The notes: a model not told the origin generated them from the letters alone. A stretch of DNA of 64,000 bases from Tolypeutes matacus (GCA_026826555.1 JAKSZT010037307.1:525476-589475); one strand, 5' to 3'. Shown: positions 47,714-60,287, numbered from the stretch's first letter. Numbers and translations: made by a program.

Positions 47714-48114
47714 ATTTAACTGAACTTGAGAAACTAGAAAAAGAACAGCAAACCAATCCCAAAGCAAAAAGAAGGAAAGAAATAATAAAGATTAGAGCGG
47801 AAATAAATGAAAATGAGAATAAAAAAGCAATAGAGAAAATCAACAAAACCAAAAGCTGGTTCTTTGAGAAGATAATAAAATTGACAAGCCCCTCGCTAGA
47901 CTAACAAAGAAAAAAGGAGAGAAGATGCAAATAAATACAATCAGAAATGAAAGGGGGGAAATTACAAATGACCTCACAGAAATAAAAAGAATCATAAGAG
48001 GATATTATGAGAAACTATATGCCAACAAACTAGACAACCTAGATGAAATGGACAAATTTCTAGAAACTCATAACCAACCTACACTGACACAACAAGAAAT
48101 ACAAGAACTTAACA

Positions 48115-48306
48115 GGGGAAGCAGCTGTGGCTCAATCAGTAGGGCTCCCGTTTACCATATGGGAGGCCCCGGGTTCGGTTCCCGGGGCCTCCTGGTGAAG
48201 GCAAGCCTGCCCGCATGGCGTGGTTAGCTGACCCAGCGAGCACAAGCAGCAAGAGGGGGATAAATGAATAAATAAATAAAATCTAAAAAAAAATAAAATA
48301 AAAAAA
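48115..48306 (+). mobile_element. DAS-type SINE in L1 ORF2
   Basis: Standard unit. TSD aagaacttaaca at 48103-48114 and 48307-48318, perfect. Confidence 0.95.
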
Positions 48307-51300
48307 AAGAACTTAACAAACCAATCACAATTAAGGAGATTGAATCCATCATCAAAAATCTCCCAGCAAAGAAAAGTCCAGGACCAGATGACTTCACAGG
48401 TGAGTTCTACCAAGCATTTCTAAAAGAATTAACACCAATCCTGTTTAAACTCTTTCAAAATATCGAAGAGGAGGGAAATTTACCCAACACATTTTATGAA
48501 GTCAACACCACTCTAATACCAAAGCCAGATAAAGATTCCACAAGAAAAGAAAATTACAGACCAATCTCTCATGAACATAGATGCAAAAATTCTCAACAAA
48601 ATACTTGCAAACGAATCCAACAGCATATCAAAAGACTTATACATCACGACCAAGTGAGATTTATTCCTGGTATGCAAGGCTGGTTCAACATAAGAAAATC
48701 AATCAATGTAATACACCACATTAACAAGTTGAAGGAAAAAAAAAACCACATGATCATCTCAATAGATGCAGAAAAGGCATTCGACAAAATCCAACATCCT
48801 TTTTTGATAAAAATACTTCAAAAGATAGGAATAAAAGGAAAATTCCTCAATATGATAAAAGGCATATATGAAAAACCCACAGCCAACATCATACTCAATG
48901 GGGAAAGGTTGAAAGCTTTCCCCCTAAGATCAGGAACAAGACAAGGATGCCCACTGTCACCATTGTTATTCAACATTGTACTAGAAGTTCTAGCGAGGGC
49001 AATTAGACAAGACAAAAAAATTAAAGGCGTCCAAATAGGAAAAGAGGAAGTAAAACTCTCACTGTTTGTGGATGACATGATCCTGTATTTAGAAAATCCT
49101 GAAGTATCCACAACAAAGCTACTTGAACTAATAAATGAATTCAGCAAAGTGGCAGGATATAAGATCAACACGCAAAAATCAGTAATGTTTTTGTACACTA
49201 GTACTGAACAATCTGAGGAGGAAATCAGGAAGAAAATTCCATTTTCAATAGCAACAAAAAGACTCAAATACCTAGGAGTTAATTTAACCAAGGAAGTACA
49301 GGACCTAGATGCAGAAAACTACAAAACAATGCTAAAAGAAATTTAAAAAGACCTAAACAAATGGAAAGACATTCCGTGTTCATGGATTGGAAGAATAAAT
49401 ATCGTGAAGATGTCAATCTTGCCCAAACTGATTTATAGATTCAATGCAATACCAATCAAAATCCCAACAGCTTACTTTACAGAATTAGACAAGGCAATTA
49501 CCAAATTCATCTGGAAGGGTAAGTGCACCCGAATAGCCAAAAGCATTCTAAAAAAGAAAAGCAATGTGGGAGGAATTTCGCTGCCTGACCTTGAAACATA
49601 TTACAAAGCTACAGTGGTCAAAACAGCATGGTACTGGCATAAAGATAGACAGATCGATCAGTGGAATAGAATTGAGAATCCAGAAATAAACCCTCACCTA
49701 TACAGTCAACTGGTTTTGACAAACCTACCAAGCCCACGCTGATGGGAAAAAAACAGTCTCTTCAACAAATGGTGTTGAGAGAACTGGATATCTATAACCA
49801 AAAGAATGAAAGAAGACCCCTATCTCACCCCCTATACAAGAATCAACTCAAAATGGATCAAAGATCTAAATATAAAAGCCAGGACCATAAAACTACTGAA
49901 AGAAAATGTAGGGAAACATCTTCAAGACTTTGTAGTAGGTGGTGGTTTCTTGGATCTCACACCCAAAGCACGTGCAACAAAAGAAAGATTAGATAAATGG
50001 GACCTCCTCAAAATTAAACACTTTTGCACCTCACAGGAATTTGTCAGAAGGGTGAAAAGGCAGCCAACTCAATGGAAGAAAATATTTGGAAATCACATAT
50101 CTGATAAGGGTTTAATATCCAGGATATATAAAGTGGTGTTACAACTCAATAAAAAGACAAATGACCCAATTAAAAAATGGGCCAAAGACTTGAATAGACA
50201 TTTCTCCGAAGAAGAAATACAAATGGCAAAAAAACACATGAAGAAATGCTCAACATCACTCATGATTAGGGAAATGCAAATCAAAACTACAATGAGATAT
50301 CATTTCACACCTATCAGAATGGCCAGTATTAAAAAGACAGAGAACTACAAGTGTTGGAGAGGATGTGGAGAGATAGGAACACTTCTTCACTGTTGGTGGG
50401 AATGCAGGATGGTACAACCACTATGGAGGACTGTTGGGCAGTTCCTAAAGAAGTTGAATATAGACTTGCCATGTGACCCTGCAATACCACTACTGGGTAT
50501 ATACCCAGAAGAACTGAGAGCAGTGACACGCACAGACATCTGCACACTGATGTTCATAGCCACATTATTCACGATTGCGAAAAGTTGGAAACAACCCAGG
50601 TGTCCATCAACAGATGAATGGATAAACAAACTGTGGTCTATTCACACGATGGAATATTATGCAGCTGTAAGAGGAGGTGGAGTCATGAAGCATATGGCAA
50701 CATGGATGAACCTGGAGGACATTATGTTGAGTGAAGCAAGCCAGACACAAAAGGACAAATACTGTATGAATGCATTACTATGAACCAAAAATATTGTGTA
50801 ATATATTGTTTGATTAAAAAAAAAAAATTTACATGTATCCATTACATTTAATTGAGAAATGTATATATTTATTCATGTGCTTACTTTTTAGTTTTTAATT
50901 GTTTATGTTTTCTATTATTAAATGTACAAAATAAAGTAAAAAAAAAGTAAAAAAAAAAAAAGAAAAAATCAAGCCTTAGCTGGACTGACAAAATAAGACA
51001 GAAGACACAAATAAGGGGGACATTACTACTGACCCTGCAGAATAATATGAACAATGGTTTGCCAAAAAACTAGACAATGTAGATGCTGAGGACTGATTGC
51101 TTGAAACACACAAACCTCCTACACTGACCTTAGAAGAAATAGAAGACCTCAACAAACCAATCCCAAGTGAAGAGATTGAAGCAGTGATCAAAAATCTCCC
51201 AAAGATGAAAAGCCCAGGATCAGATGGCTTCACAGGTAAATTCATCTGTCAGTCATTCAAGGATGATCTTATACCAGTCTTGCTCAAGCTCTTCCAAAAA

Positions 51301-52253
51301 ATTGAACAGGAAAGAACACTACCAAACTCATTCTATGCAGCCAACATCACCCTAATCCCAAAACCAGATTAAAAAATACTAAAAAAAAAGTTACAGAACA
51401 ATATCTCTAATGAATATAGATGCAAAAATCCGAAAAGTACTTGCAAACCAAATCCAAAAGCACATTAAAGGAATTACATACCACAATCAAGTGAGTTTTA
51501 TCCCAGATATGCAAGAGTGTTTTAACACGAGAAAATCAGTTAGTGTAATAAACCACCTTGATAAATTGAAGAAGAAAAATGACATGATTCTCTCTATTGA
51601 TGTAGAAAAGGCATTTGACAAAATACAGCACCCTTTCTTGATAAAAACACTCCAAAACATAGGAATAGAAGGAAGCTTTCTCAATATGGTAAAGTGCATA
51701 TATGAAAAACCTACAGCTAGCATTGTACTCAACAGTCAAAGACTAAAAGTTTTCTTGCTGAGATCAGGAAGAAGACAAGGATGCCTACTGTCACCACTGT
51801 TACTCAGTATTGTGCTAGAAGTTGTAACCAAAGCAATTAGGCTAAACAAGGAAATAAAAGGTACCCAAATAGTAAAGGAAGAAATAAAACCTGCACTATT
51901 CGTTGATGATATGATCCTATATCTAGAAAGTCTTGAAAAATCCACAATAAAGCTACTAGAACTAATAGACGAATTCAGCAAAGCAGTGGCATACAAGATG
52001 AATACGTAAAAAATCAGTAGCATTTCTATATACTACTGATGTGCAGTCTGAGGAATGGTTTTCAGAAAAATAATTCTATTTGCAATAACGACTAAAAAAA
52101 TCAAATATTTAAGAATAAACTTAACCAAGGACATAAAGGACCTGTATTCAGAAACCTACAAAACATTGCTAAAAGGAATGAAAGAAAACTTTAATGGAAG
52201 GACAGTCTGTGTTCATGGACTGGAAGACTAAACATCGTTAAGATGTCAATTCT

Positions 52254-52434
52254 AAGGGAGCTGAGGTAGCGCAGGAGATTAAGTGCCTCTTTCCACTGCA
52301 GAAGGTCCCAGGATCAGTTCCTGCTGCCGCCTAGGGAGAGGACAAGCAGACATAGAACACACAGAGAGCAGAGAGCAAGCACAGAATAACGAGTGGGAAG
52401 GAGGAGAAATAAATAAATCTTAAAAACAATAAAA
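52254..52434 (+). mobile_element. Free right-monomer SINE (DAS dimer second half)
   Basis: aagggagctgaggtagcgcag head like the second unit of the dimers at 10527 and 36609, here alone, with tail AAATAAATAAATCTT. TSD aagatgtcaattct (52240-52253) and aagatgttagttct (52435-52448). Confidence 0.92.
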
Positions 52435-53830
52435 AAGATGTTAGTTCTACCCAAACTGATTTATGGACTCAACACAATCCCAATATAAATTCCAGCAGCA
52501 TTATTTACAGAAATGGAAAAGCCAATTATCAAACTTATTTGGAAGGGTAGGGGGCCCCGAGTAGCCAAAATATCTTAAAAAGGAAGAATAAAGTTGAGGA
52601 ACTCTCATTTCCTGACATTAATGCTTATTAACTTAATTACAGTGGTAAAAACAGCATGGTACTAGCATAAGAGAGACATTGCCAATGGAACTGAATTGAG
52701 AATACAGAAATTGACCCTCACATCTGCAGTCATGCGATTTTTGACAAGGCTGTTAAGCCCACCCAGCTTGACCAGAACAGTCTATTCAACAAATAGTGCT
52801 GGGAGAACTGGGTAACCATATGCAAAAGAAAGAAAGAAGACCTCTATCTTACACCTTACACAAAAATTAACTCAAAATGGATCAAGGACTTAAATTTTAA
52901 AACAACCATAAAACTCCTAGAAGAAAATGTAGGATAATATCTTCAAGATCTTGTGTTAGGTGGTAGTTTCTTAAACCTTATGCCCAAAGCACAAGCAAGA
53001 AAAAGAAAAATAGATAAACGAGACCTCCTCAAAATTCAACACTTTTGCACCTCAAAGGACTTTGTCAAAAGGGTGAAAAGGTAGCCGACTCAATGGGAGA
53101 ATATATTTGGCAATAACATATCTGATAAGGGTTTAATATCCATGATATATAAGGAGATCATAAAACTCAACAATAAAAAGAGAAAGTATCCGATTAAAAA
53201 ATGGGCAAAAGACTTGTAAAGACAACTGTCCAAAGAAGAAATACAAATGGAAAAGAAACACATGAAAAAATGTTCAGCGTCACGAGTGATTAGGGAAATG
53301 CAAATCAAAACTACAACTAAATATCATTTCATACCTATTAGACTGACCGCTGTTAAAAAATTGGAAAACTGTAAATGTTGGAGAGAATGTGGAGAGGAAT
53401 ATTCACTGTTGGTGGGATTATAGAATGGTATAGCCACTGTGGAGGACTGTTTGGCAATTCCTAAGGAAATTGAATATAGACTTATCATGGGATCCAGCAA
53501 TACCATTGTTAGGTATATACTCAGAAGAACTGAGAGCAGTGACACGAATAGATATCTGCACACTTATGTTCATAGCAACATTATTCACGAGAGCCAGAAG
53601 TTGGAAAAAACCCAGGTGTCTATCAACTGATGAATGGATAAACAAATTGTAGAGTGTACACATGATGGAATAGTATACAGTGGTAAGAAGAAATGAAGTT
53701 GTGAAACATATGACAACGTGGATGAACTTGGAGGACATTATGTTGAGTGAACCAAGCCAGACACAAAAGGGCAAATACTGTAAGATTGCCCTATAATGAA
53801 CTAAACATATTATGTGAAATATATATTATG

Positions 53831-54184
53831 TGAAATATGAAAATAGGTAAAAAATTGTTATTTATTGTTTGCCCATTTATTCTCTTCTTCAGTAGCAATG
53901 AATCATTGCTACTGATTTCATGTGGAGACGTTTAGTAGAATAAATGGTATCAATGTGCAGGTTATATTTCCTAAAAGGTAGATCTTGTGGGAGAATGATC
54001 CAACCCAGAGTCGTCACTTTTGAAACTGATGTCATCAATGCTTGAACTCTTAGTATAAAATTACCTACTAGCTTGAACTTGATCTTATTTTCAAATAAAA
54101 ATCCAAGTGTTCAAAGATACCCTTGAAAAAATAAAACTAAAAAAAATAATAATAAAACAGAAGTTAAGTCTTCAAAAAAACCAA
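53831..54184 (+). other. Unassigned segment with AATAAA and A-rich end
   Basis: After the older L1 ends there are about 300 bp of non-L1-looking sequence, with a local palindrome (agtagcaatgaatcattgctact at about 53893-53915), two AATAAA signals and an A-rich end near 54130-54200. Could be an unusual L1 3' UTR or a retrocopy of an unknown 3' UTR. No clear TSD. Confidence 0.35.
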
Positions 54185-54300
54185 AACAAAATTAAAAAAA
54201 AGCAGCATGGCAGTATGGTACTGACATAAAGACCAACGGACTGACCAGTGGAACTGAGTTGAGAACTTGTAAATAGACCCTTACATCTACAGTCAAGTGA

Positions 54301-55327
54301 TTTTTTTTTTTTAAAGCAAATTAATTTTATTGATACATATTAATAAAGCATACAATGCATCCAAAGTGTACAATCAGTGCTATTTGCTATAATCACATAG
54401 TTGTACATCTGTCACCTCAGTCATCTTTAGGGCATTTTCATTATTTTAATAATAAAAAACTAACAAAAAAATTCTACCCCCTTCGATCTCTCTATGCTTC
54501 TCCTGCTGTACATAGTTGCTGTTTCTTGCGTAATTACTTATTTATTTATTAAGCAGTTTTATTGAGATATATTCATATACCATGCAGTCTAGCCAAGGTG
54601 TATAATCAATGGCTTTTATTTTTTAATTTTTATTTATTTATTTATTTATTTACAATGTTGTGCATTCATCACCACAAAAAATTTTAGAACAATTTTATCA
54701 CTCTAAAAAGAAAAACTCCACACCCCTTAGCAGTCCTTCCCCAGCCCTACATAACCACTAATCTAACTTTATCTTTATAAATGGATTTATATTTAGATTT
54801 TATATAAATGGAATCATACAATATGTAGTACTTTGTGCCTGGTTTCTTTCACTTAATTTTTTTTTTTTTTGGTCTGATATTTAATATCTTGTAGTGTTTT
54901 TTATTTATTTATTTATTTTTTAAAGATTTTATTTATTATTCATTTATCCCCCCCTTGCTGCTTGTGCTCACTGGGTCAGCTAACCACGCCGTGCGGGCGG
55001 GCTTGCCTTCACCAGGAGGCCCCGGGAACCGAACCCGGGGCCTCCCATATGGTAAACGGGAGCCCTACTGATTGAGCCACAGCCGCTTCCCTATCTTGTA
55101 GTGTTAACATACATTTGTTCAATTTCAAAGAAGAACAGTCTTATATATGCAAGTTTGCCCATATTCATATTTCATATGCAGTTTTATCATGCTATACAGT
55201 TCCATGTTATGTTTTTTTTAATCTTTCTTTTTAGTGATATACATAACCTTAGACTTTCCCTTTAAACCCCTTTCATACCATGTAATAGTACAGCTAGTTA
55301 CAGATATTATGTTGGGCTTTCACCTTT
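54301..55327 (-). mobile_element. L1 long-3' UTR fragment, antisense, inside older L1
   Basis: T-run at left (54301-54313), then aaattaattttattgatacatatt as in the 36.3 and 42.0 kb copies. (TTTA)n tracts at about 54619-54652. Contains a DAS SINE. Confidence 0.82.
54899..55091 (-). mobile_element. DAS-type SINE, antisense
   Basis: Standard unit reversed. TSD tatcttgtagtgtt at 54885-54898 and 55092-55105, perfect. Confidence 0.95.
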
Positions 55328-57045
55328 GACAAGGCTGTGAGGCCCTCCTAGCTGTATCAGAACAATCTATTCAACAAATGGTGCTGGGAGAACTGGATAT
55401 CCATAGCCAAAAGAAAGAGGAGCCCTATCTCACACCTTGTACAAAAATTAACTCAAAATGGATCAATGACCTAAATATAAAAGCTAGAACCATCAAGTTC
55501 CTAGAAGAAAATATAGGAAAACATCTTCAAGACGTGGTAGGTGGTGCCTTTTTAAACCTTATACTGAAAGCACCAGCAGTAAAAGAAAACATGGATAAAT
55601 GAGACCTCCTCAAATTTATTTATTTATTTATTTATTTTTTATTTATTTTTTTTTCCTCCTCAAATTTAAACACTTTTGTGATTCAAAGGACTTCGTCAAG
55701 AAGGTGAAAAGGCAGTCCATTCAATGGGAGAAATATTTGGAAATCACATATCTGATAAGGGTTTGATTTCCATTCTATATAAAGAGATAATACAACTCAA
55801 TAAAAGAGCAAGCATTTTTTATTCCATTTCTCCAAAGAGGAAATACAAATGGCCAAAAAGCACATTAAAAAAAAAGTTCAGTATCACTCACTTTTAGGGA
55901 AATGCAAATCAAAATGACAATGAGGTATCATCTCACACTACATAGAATGGCCGTTATTAATAAAACAGAACAATAAGTGCTGGAGAGGATGTGGAGAAAT
56001 AGGAACATTCTTTCACTGTGGGTGGAATTGTAAAATGGTGCAGCCTCTGTAGAAGATAGTTTGGCCATATGATCCAGCAATTCCTCTACTAGGAATATAT
56101 CCAGAAGAACTGAAAACTGACATGAACAGACATCTGCACACTGATGTTCATAGCAGCATTATTCACAATTGTCAAAAGATGGAAACAACCTGTGTCTGTC
56201 AACTAATGAATAGATAAACAAAATGTGGCATATACATATGATGGAATACTATATTGCAATAAGAAGAAATGAAATTGGGATATATATGGTAACATGGATG
56301 AATCTTGAAGACATTATGGTAAGTGAAATAAGCCAGACACAAAAGGATAAATATTACATGGTCTCACTAATATGAACTAAATAGAGTTAAAACCTAGAGT
56401 ATAGGTTATTAGGAAATAAGAGGAGGGCTCTGAGGGAGTACTGATGTTTAATGTACATAGAAGTTTTAATTAACTTGACTGTAAATGTGTGGAAATGGAT
56501 AGAGTTGATGGTAACACATTATAGTGAATAGCAGCTGGTTTATAAGTGGGATTGTGGCTGTAAAGGGTAGTCTAGGGATGTAAATGTCAGTTGAAGGAAA
56601 GTTAGAGTTAGTGACTGAATAACACAGTGAACCCAGAGGCGGATGAGAATTGTGGTTAATAGTACAAATACAAGAATGTCCTGTGAACTAGAACAGATGT
56701 AGGTCACTGTTGCAGAGTGGTGGGAATGTGGAGAGGCATGGGAAAAACATAGTTAATGTAACCTATGGACTATAATTAACAGCAGTACTGTAATATTCTT
56801 GCATCAATGCCAAAGATGTATTGTGTTAATAATGGGGGGTGGGGGTTATGGGAAAAATATGCCAAATGTATGCTATGGACCATAGTTAGTTGTAATAGTC
56901 TGATATTATCTTAAAATCTGTAACAGATGTTCTACAATGGTGTGGTTGGTTGGTGAAGGGTTGTTGTATGTGAATTCTACCCATGTACATGATTGTTTTG
57001 TAAGTTCACAATGTATGTAATAAAAATGTATTTTAAAAAAACCTT

Positions 57046-57904
57046 AATGTCTACTCTGCTCACTTCAAAATTTTATTTCCATTATCATTGAACATTAAAA
57101 AAAAAATTTCTCATCAGTTTTTGCCAGAATTGTTTTAAGTTTGACAGAGATGCTAATTTTGTAATATTGCATCCCGCCTTTGTAGTCCTCAGTAACTGTT
57201 CACAAAGGAGAAGCCCAGTACATGTGCATAAAGACTTTTTCTATATCTTTTCCCTAAACTCATTTAACATATTGCTGCATTTTATAATAAAGAAAAATGT
57301 CATGATATAAATTTTACTATGTATATTAAGTATTTTTACTATGGCAATAGAAATTTTGTATTCCTTTTTCTCCAAATAGTTTAAAGGAACTATTTTCATC
57401 ATTTCTCATGGGATTCTTCTATGTGGCTCTTAGTTCTCTGTTCATAGCTAGGTTAAATATTGTTTTGACTGTTGGTTGGCAAGGAAAAGGACTAGCATCT
57501 AATCTCTTGGTTTCTAGTCTAGCATTCTTTGCATTCTTTTCCTTGGACCGTGTTGTTCTCCGGGAAATTAACAAGAAATTTCCCAGATTGTTCTTGCTGT
57601 TTATGTGTTTGAATGAGTAATGGAAGCATCTCCATTTAAGGCTAAAGAAACAAGCTGTATGCTATTATGTACACAGTAATTATTCAGATAGTCTGGATGG
57701 CAGTCACTTTCATGTCTTGTTCCAAAGCTTTTATGAAGCAATAACACCCCAGTAACCATGAGCATACCCAACATCCAGATCTTGATTTCCATTACTGTTC
57801 TTCTATAAAGGGAACTAGGGCTTCTGGGATAAATAGCTGATTCTAGAGCTGGGGCAGGGAAATTACAATGTGAGCCTGGAGCCAGGATTTAAAGGAAGTA
57901 CTTA
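57046..57904. other. Unique intron
   Basis: No gene. The 70-codon frame at 57408-57620 shows hydrophobic residues only and no known motif. Considered chance. Confidence 0.5.
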
Positions 57905-57916
57905 AAAAACAAAGAG

Positions 57917-58110
57917 GGGAAGCGGCTGTGGCTCAATCAGTAGGGCTCCCGTTTACCATATGGGAGGCCCCGGGTTCGGTTCCCGGGGCCTCCTGGTGAG
58001 GGCAGGCCTGCCCGCGCGGCGTGGTTGGCTGACCCAGCAAGCAGGGCAGCAAGGGCGGGGATAAATGAATAAATAAATAAAATCTTTAAAAAAATAAAAA
58101 AATAAAAATA
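57917..58110 (+). mobile_element. DAS-type SINE
   Basis: Standard unit with a slightly longer A-rich tail. TSD aaaaacaaagag at 57905-57916 and 58111-58122. Confidence 0.95.
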
Positions 58111-58123
58111 AAAAACAAAGAGA

Positions 58124-58856
58124 ACATACCAAAGGGACATAAGAGCCAACCTGAAAGAGCTCCCAGTGGCCAAAGATGGAACATTTTGAGCAACAAAATA
58201 AATAATGTATTGGATTATAACTCAGAGTATAAAATAAATATGAGTTCATACTTATATAGGTTAGGGATTGAGTAAATAAATGGGGGAGAAGAGACAAACC
58301 TTTCTTACAGAATACTTCTAAATAACAGAATTTTTTCCTAATATATGTAGGAAATTGAGCATAACTGCCCCACACCTCCCTGCGGGCTGGACTTAGTGAC
58401 TTGCTTGCAAAGAATACAGTAGAGAAAGGGTAAATATAGTACCTTTTCAGTAGAGAAACTTAGCAAAACACTATCTTAACCAAGTGATAAAGGTTCACGT
58501 AAACAGTTACAGTGTAATTGGCTAGTACTCCTCAAGGTTGTCATGGTGATGAAAATCAAGGAAAGTCTGAAAATCTGTCACAGACCAGAGGACACTAAGA
58601 AGTCATGACAACTAAATGCAGTGTAGTATCCTGCAGTGAGATCCTGGAACCCAAAAGGGATGTTAATGGAAAAGCTGGTGAAATATCAGTCAAGTCTGGA
58701 ATTTGGTTAATATTATGTGAGTGTTGGTTTCTTAGTTTCGATGTTTTACCATGGTAATGTAAGATGGTAACAGCAGAAACAACTGGGTGATATCTTTACA
58801 ACAAGTCTATTATTCAAATATTATTCTATTATTCAAAAATAAAAACTTGAAAAAAA
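58124..58856 (+). mobile_element. Old L1M/HAL1-like 3' end
   Basis: gagctcccagtggccaaagatggaac, then ttggtttcttagtttcgatgttttaccatgg, then aatgtaagatggtaacagc, then aaaataaaaacttgaaaaaaa matches the 3' UTR order of ancient L1M or HAL1 elements. Confidence 0.65.
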
Positions 58857-59598
58857 ATGCTTATATGGTTGTAGGTAGCAGTCAAAATACAATCCAGGTT
58901 TTCTCAAGCTAACATCATAAGTCCATCCATATTAGTCACACCTATAGCATTTCCTTTTTGTGACTTTGGTTAGAAATTCTGAAAATGTGGATTGTTCTCT
59001 GCAGAAAAGCAGCCTTTTGATTTTGTTCTTTTGGGGGGCAATACTTGCTCTCCTTTGAGATATCAGTAGCCCAGGTGACATGAATAACTACTATCAGAAT
59101 TGCCTCTACTTTATTAAAACACAAATATTGGCATCTTGTATATATATTTCTTTCTGTATTATGGTAGATGATAGAGATCTTTGGAAGAGTTCACAGTGAT
59201 CTTAGTTGAGCTAGTAATCCCTTTCTGTATGAAACTTATATAGATTGGTTGATATTTCTGAAATACACATTTTGCAAGGCAAGGCCTGATGTTTTTTTCC
59301 TGTGGCTACTTTGACAAAGAAGCTGATCCTGTAAACCATCTAAACATTTGAGTCTCATTTATTCCTTTTGGAGCACCTTATAAATATCTTCCTTTTCCAT
59401 TTATATCATATTTGGCTTCTCCAAAGCCTGTCTCAGCTCTGTGTCCATCTCCACCCCTGGGCTGACCACTCAAGTCAGTAACTTTCTCATCTGCCTCTCT
59501 AGTAGCTTGTTCTCCTTCCAATCAGCTGTGAGAGGACAAATGGGTTTATAATAGTCCTTCTCAACTTTCATGTTGGTAATGATGATCACTTTAGTTCT
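58857..59598. other. Unique intron
   Basis: No gene or clear repeat recognised. Confidence 0.5.
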
Positions 59599-59607
59599 TG
59601 GCCTTTT

Positions 59608-59705
59608 TTTTTTTTTTTTTTAAATTATTTTTTTAGGAGGTGCCAGGCATCTTGTACATGGAGACACACACTCCATGTATTGCACTGAGGTATACCTGCT
59701 CCCCA
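59608..59705 (-). mobile_element. Diverged short tRNA-derived SINE, antisense
   Basis: T-run at left, aggaggtgccaggcatc and gaggtatacctgctcccc as decayed head complement. TSD tggcctttt at 59599-59607 and 59706-59714. Confidence 0.75.
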
Positions 59706-59810
59706 TGGCCTTTTGTTAAGAATTAAAGGATGTCCTTTTTACTTTTCATAGAACTTTTTCCAAAAGACTTCTTACAAGAACAAAAGATTTTTGGGAGTAG
59801 TTCTTGCTAC

Positions 59811-60287
59811 TTTTTTTTTTTAAGATTTATTTTATTTCTCCCCACCCCCTTGTTGTTTTGCACTTTCTGTGTCTGTCTTCCTTGTTTCTTTGGGAGGCAC
59901 CGAGAACTGAAGTGGGGACCTCCGATGTGGGAGAGAGGCACCTAATCACGTGAGCCACCTCTGCCCCCTCCTTTGTTGTCTCTCTCATGCTTCCCTCTGT
60001 GTGTCTCTTATTGCGTCATCTTTTTGCACCACCTTGCGACGCCTGACTGTCGTGTCAGCTTGCTGTCTGGCTACTCTTCCTTTTTTTAAGGAGGCACCAG
60101 GAACCTCTGCTCCCTGCTTTTGTTGTCTTTCTCATTATCTTTTCTTCTTGTGTCTCTTGTTGAGTCGGCTTGCTGTGCCTGCTGGTTGTGCCAGCTCGCT
60201 GTCTTCTTTAGGAGGCACCGGGAACTGAACTAGGGACCTCCCATGTGGTAGGCGGTAGCTCAGTTGCTTGAGCCACATCTGCTTCTC
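59811..60287 (-). mobile_element. Dimeric/trimeric DAS-related SINE, antisense
   Basis: Reversed tail, core ggcaccgagaactgaag near 59896, an extra aggaggcaccaggaacc joint near 60090 and a core gggaactgaactagggacc near 60220. Same three-joint layout as the copy at 37189. TSD tcttgctac (59802-59810) / tcttgttac (60288-60296). Confidence 0.88.

Larger units (their letters stand above)
46590..50783 (+). pseudogene. L1 ORF2 (broken): endonuclease and reverse transcriptase
   Basis: Starts at 46590 with the AP-endonuclease domain: ISLNVNGLNSRIKR (catalytic Asn) and CGLQETHL (catalytic Glu). A frameshift near 46865 moves the frame to 46864-47562 (SRIDHMLGH region). SINEs at 47537 and 48115 break the link to RT. 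The RT palm is visible at 48654-49346, with [18 protein letters not shown] and the FVDD catalytic pair at 49065-49076. A TAA follows at about 49344, then the C-terminal region (49806-50783) with the [18 protein letters not shown]ys motif. It cannot encode a full-length protein. Confidence 0.92.
44411..50964 (+). mobile_element. Full-length L1 LINE, sense to DCAF1
   Basis: Contains a 5' UTR, ORF1, ORF2, a short 3' UTR and an A-rich tail (50940-50964), about 6.2 kb when two SINEs are removed. The left end begins gacttccaggaagatggcgg. The right TSD aaaatcaagcctt (50965-50977) pairs with 43181-43193, which lies beyond the rearranged block and not next to the 5' UTR, so both arrived together. Both ORFs are broken, so it is not an active element. 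Confidence 0.92.
42898..53830 (+). mobile_element. Older sense L1, split by a 7.8-kb compound L1 insertion
   Basis: ORF2 sequence gctaaaattgaagatctaac... runs to aaaatcaagcctt (43066-43078) and resumes at 50978 with agctggactgacaaaataag. It then passes through the thumb and RT region (51.1-52.0 kb, including an [13 protein letters not shown] motif at about 51897) to the C-terminus and tail near 53.8 kb. Rejoining the two parts restores L1 order, which shows that everything between is insertion. It is decayed and older than its insert. A SINE sits at 52254. Confidence 0.88.
54185..57045 (+). mobile_element. Old sense L1, split by antisense L1
   Basis: Part one (54185-54300, agcatggcagtatggtactgac) resumes at 55328 with ctttgacaaggctgtg. 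The ORF2 C-terminus is at 55378-56200, followed by a long 3' UTR closing with gtaataaaaatgtatttt and an A-run. Strongly degraded. Confidence 0.83.

Noticed and set aside
48654..49346. Intact-looking reverse transcriptase frame as a domesticated host gene
   Set aside because: It is the RT part of a full-length L1 whose ORFs are broken on both sides, with no separate promoter or splice sites.
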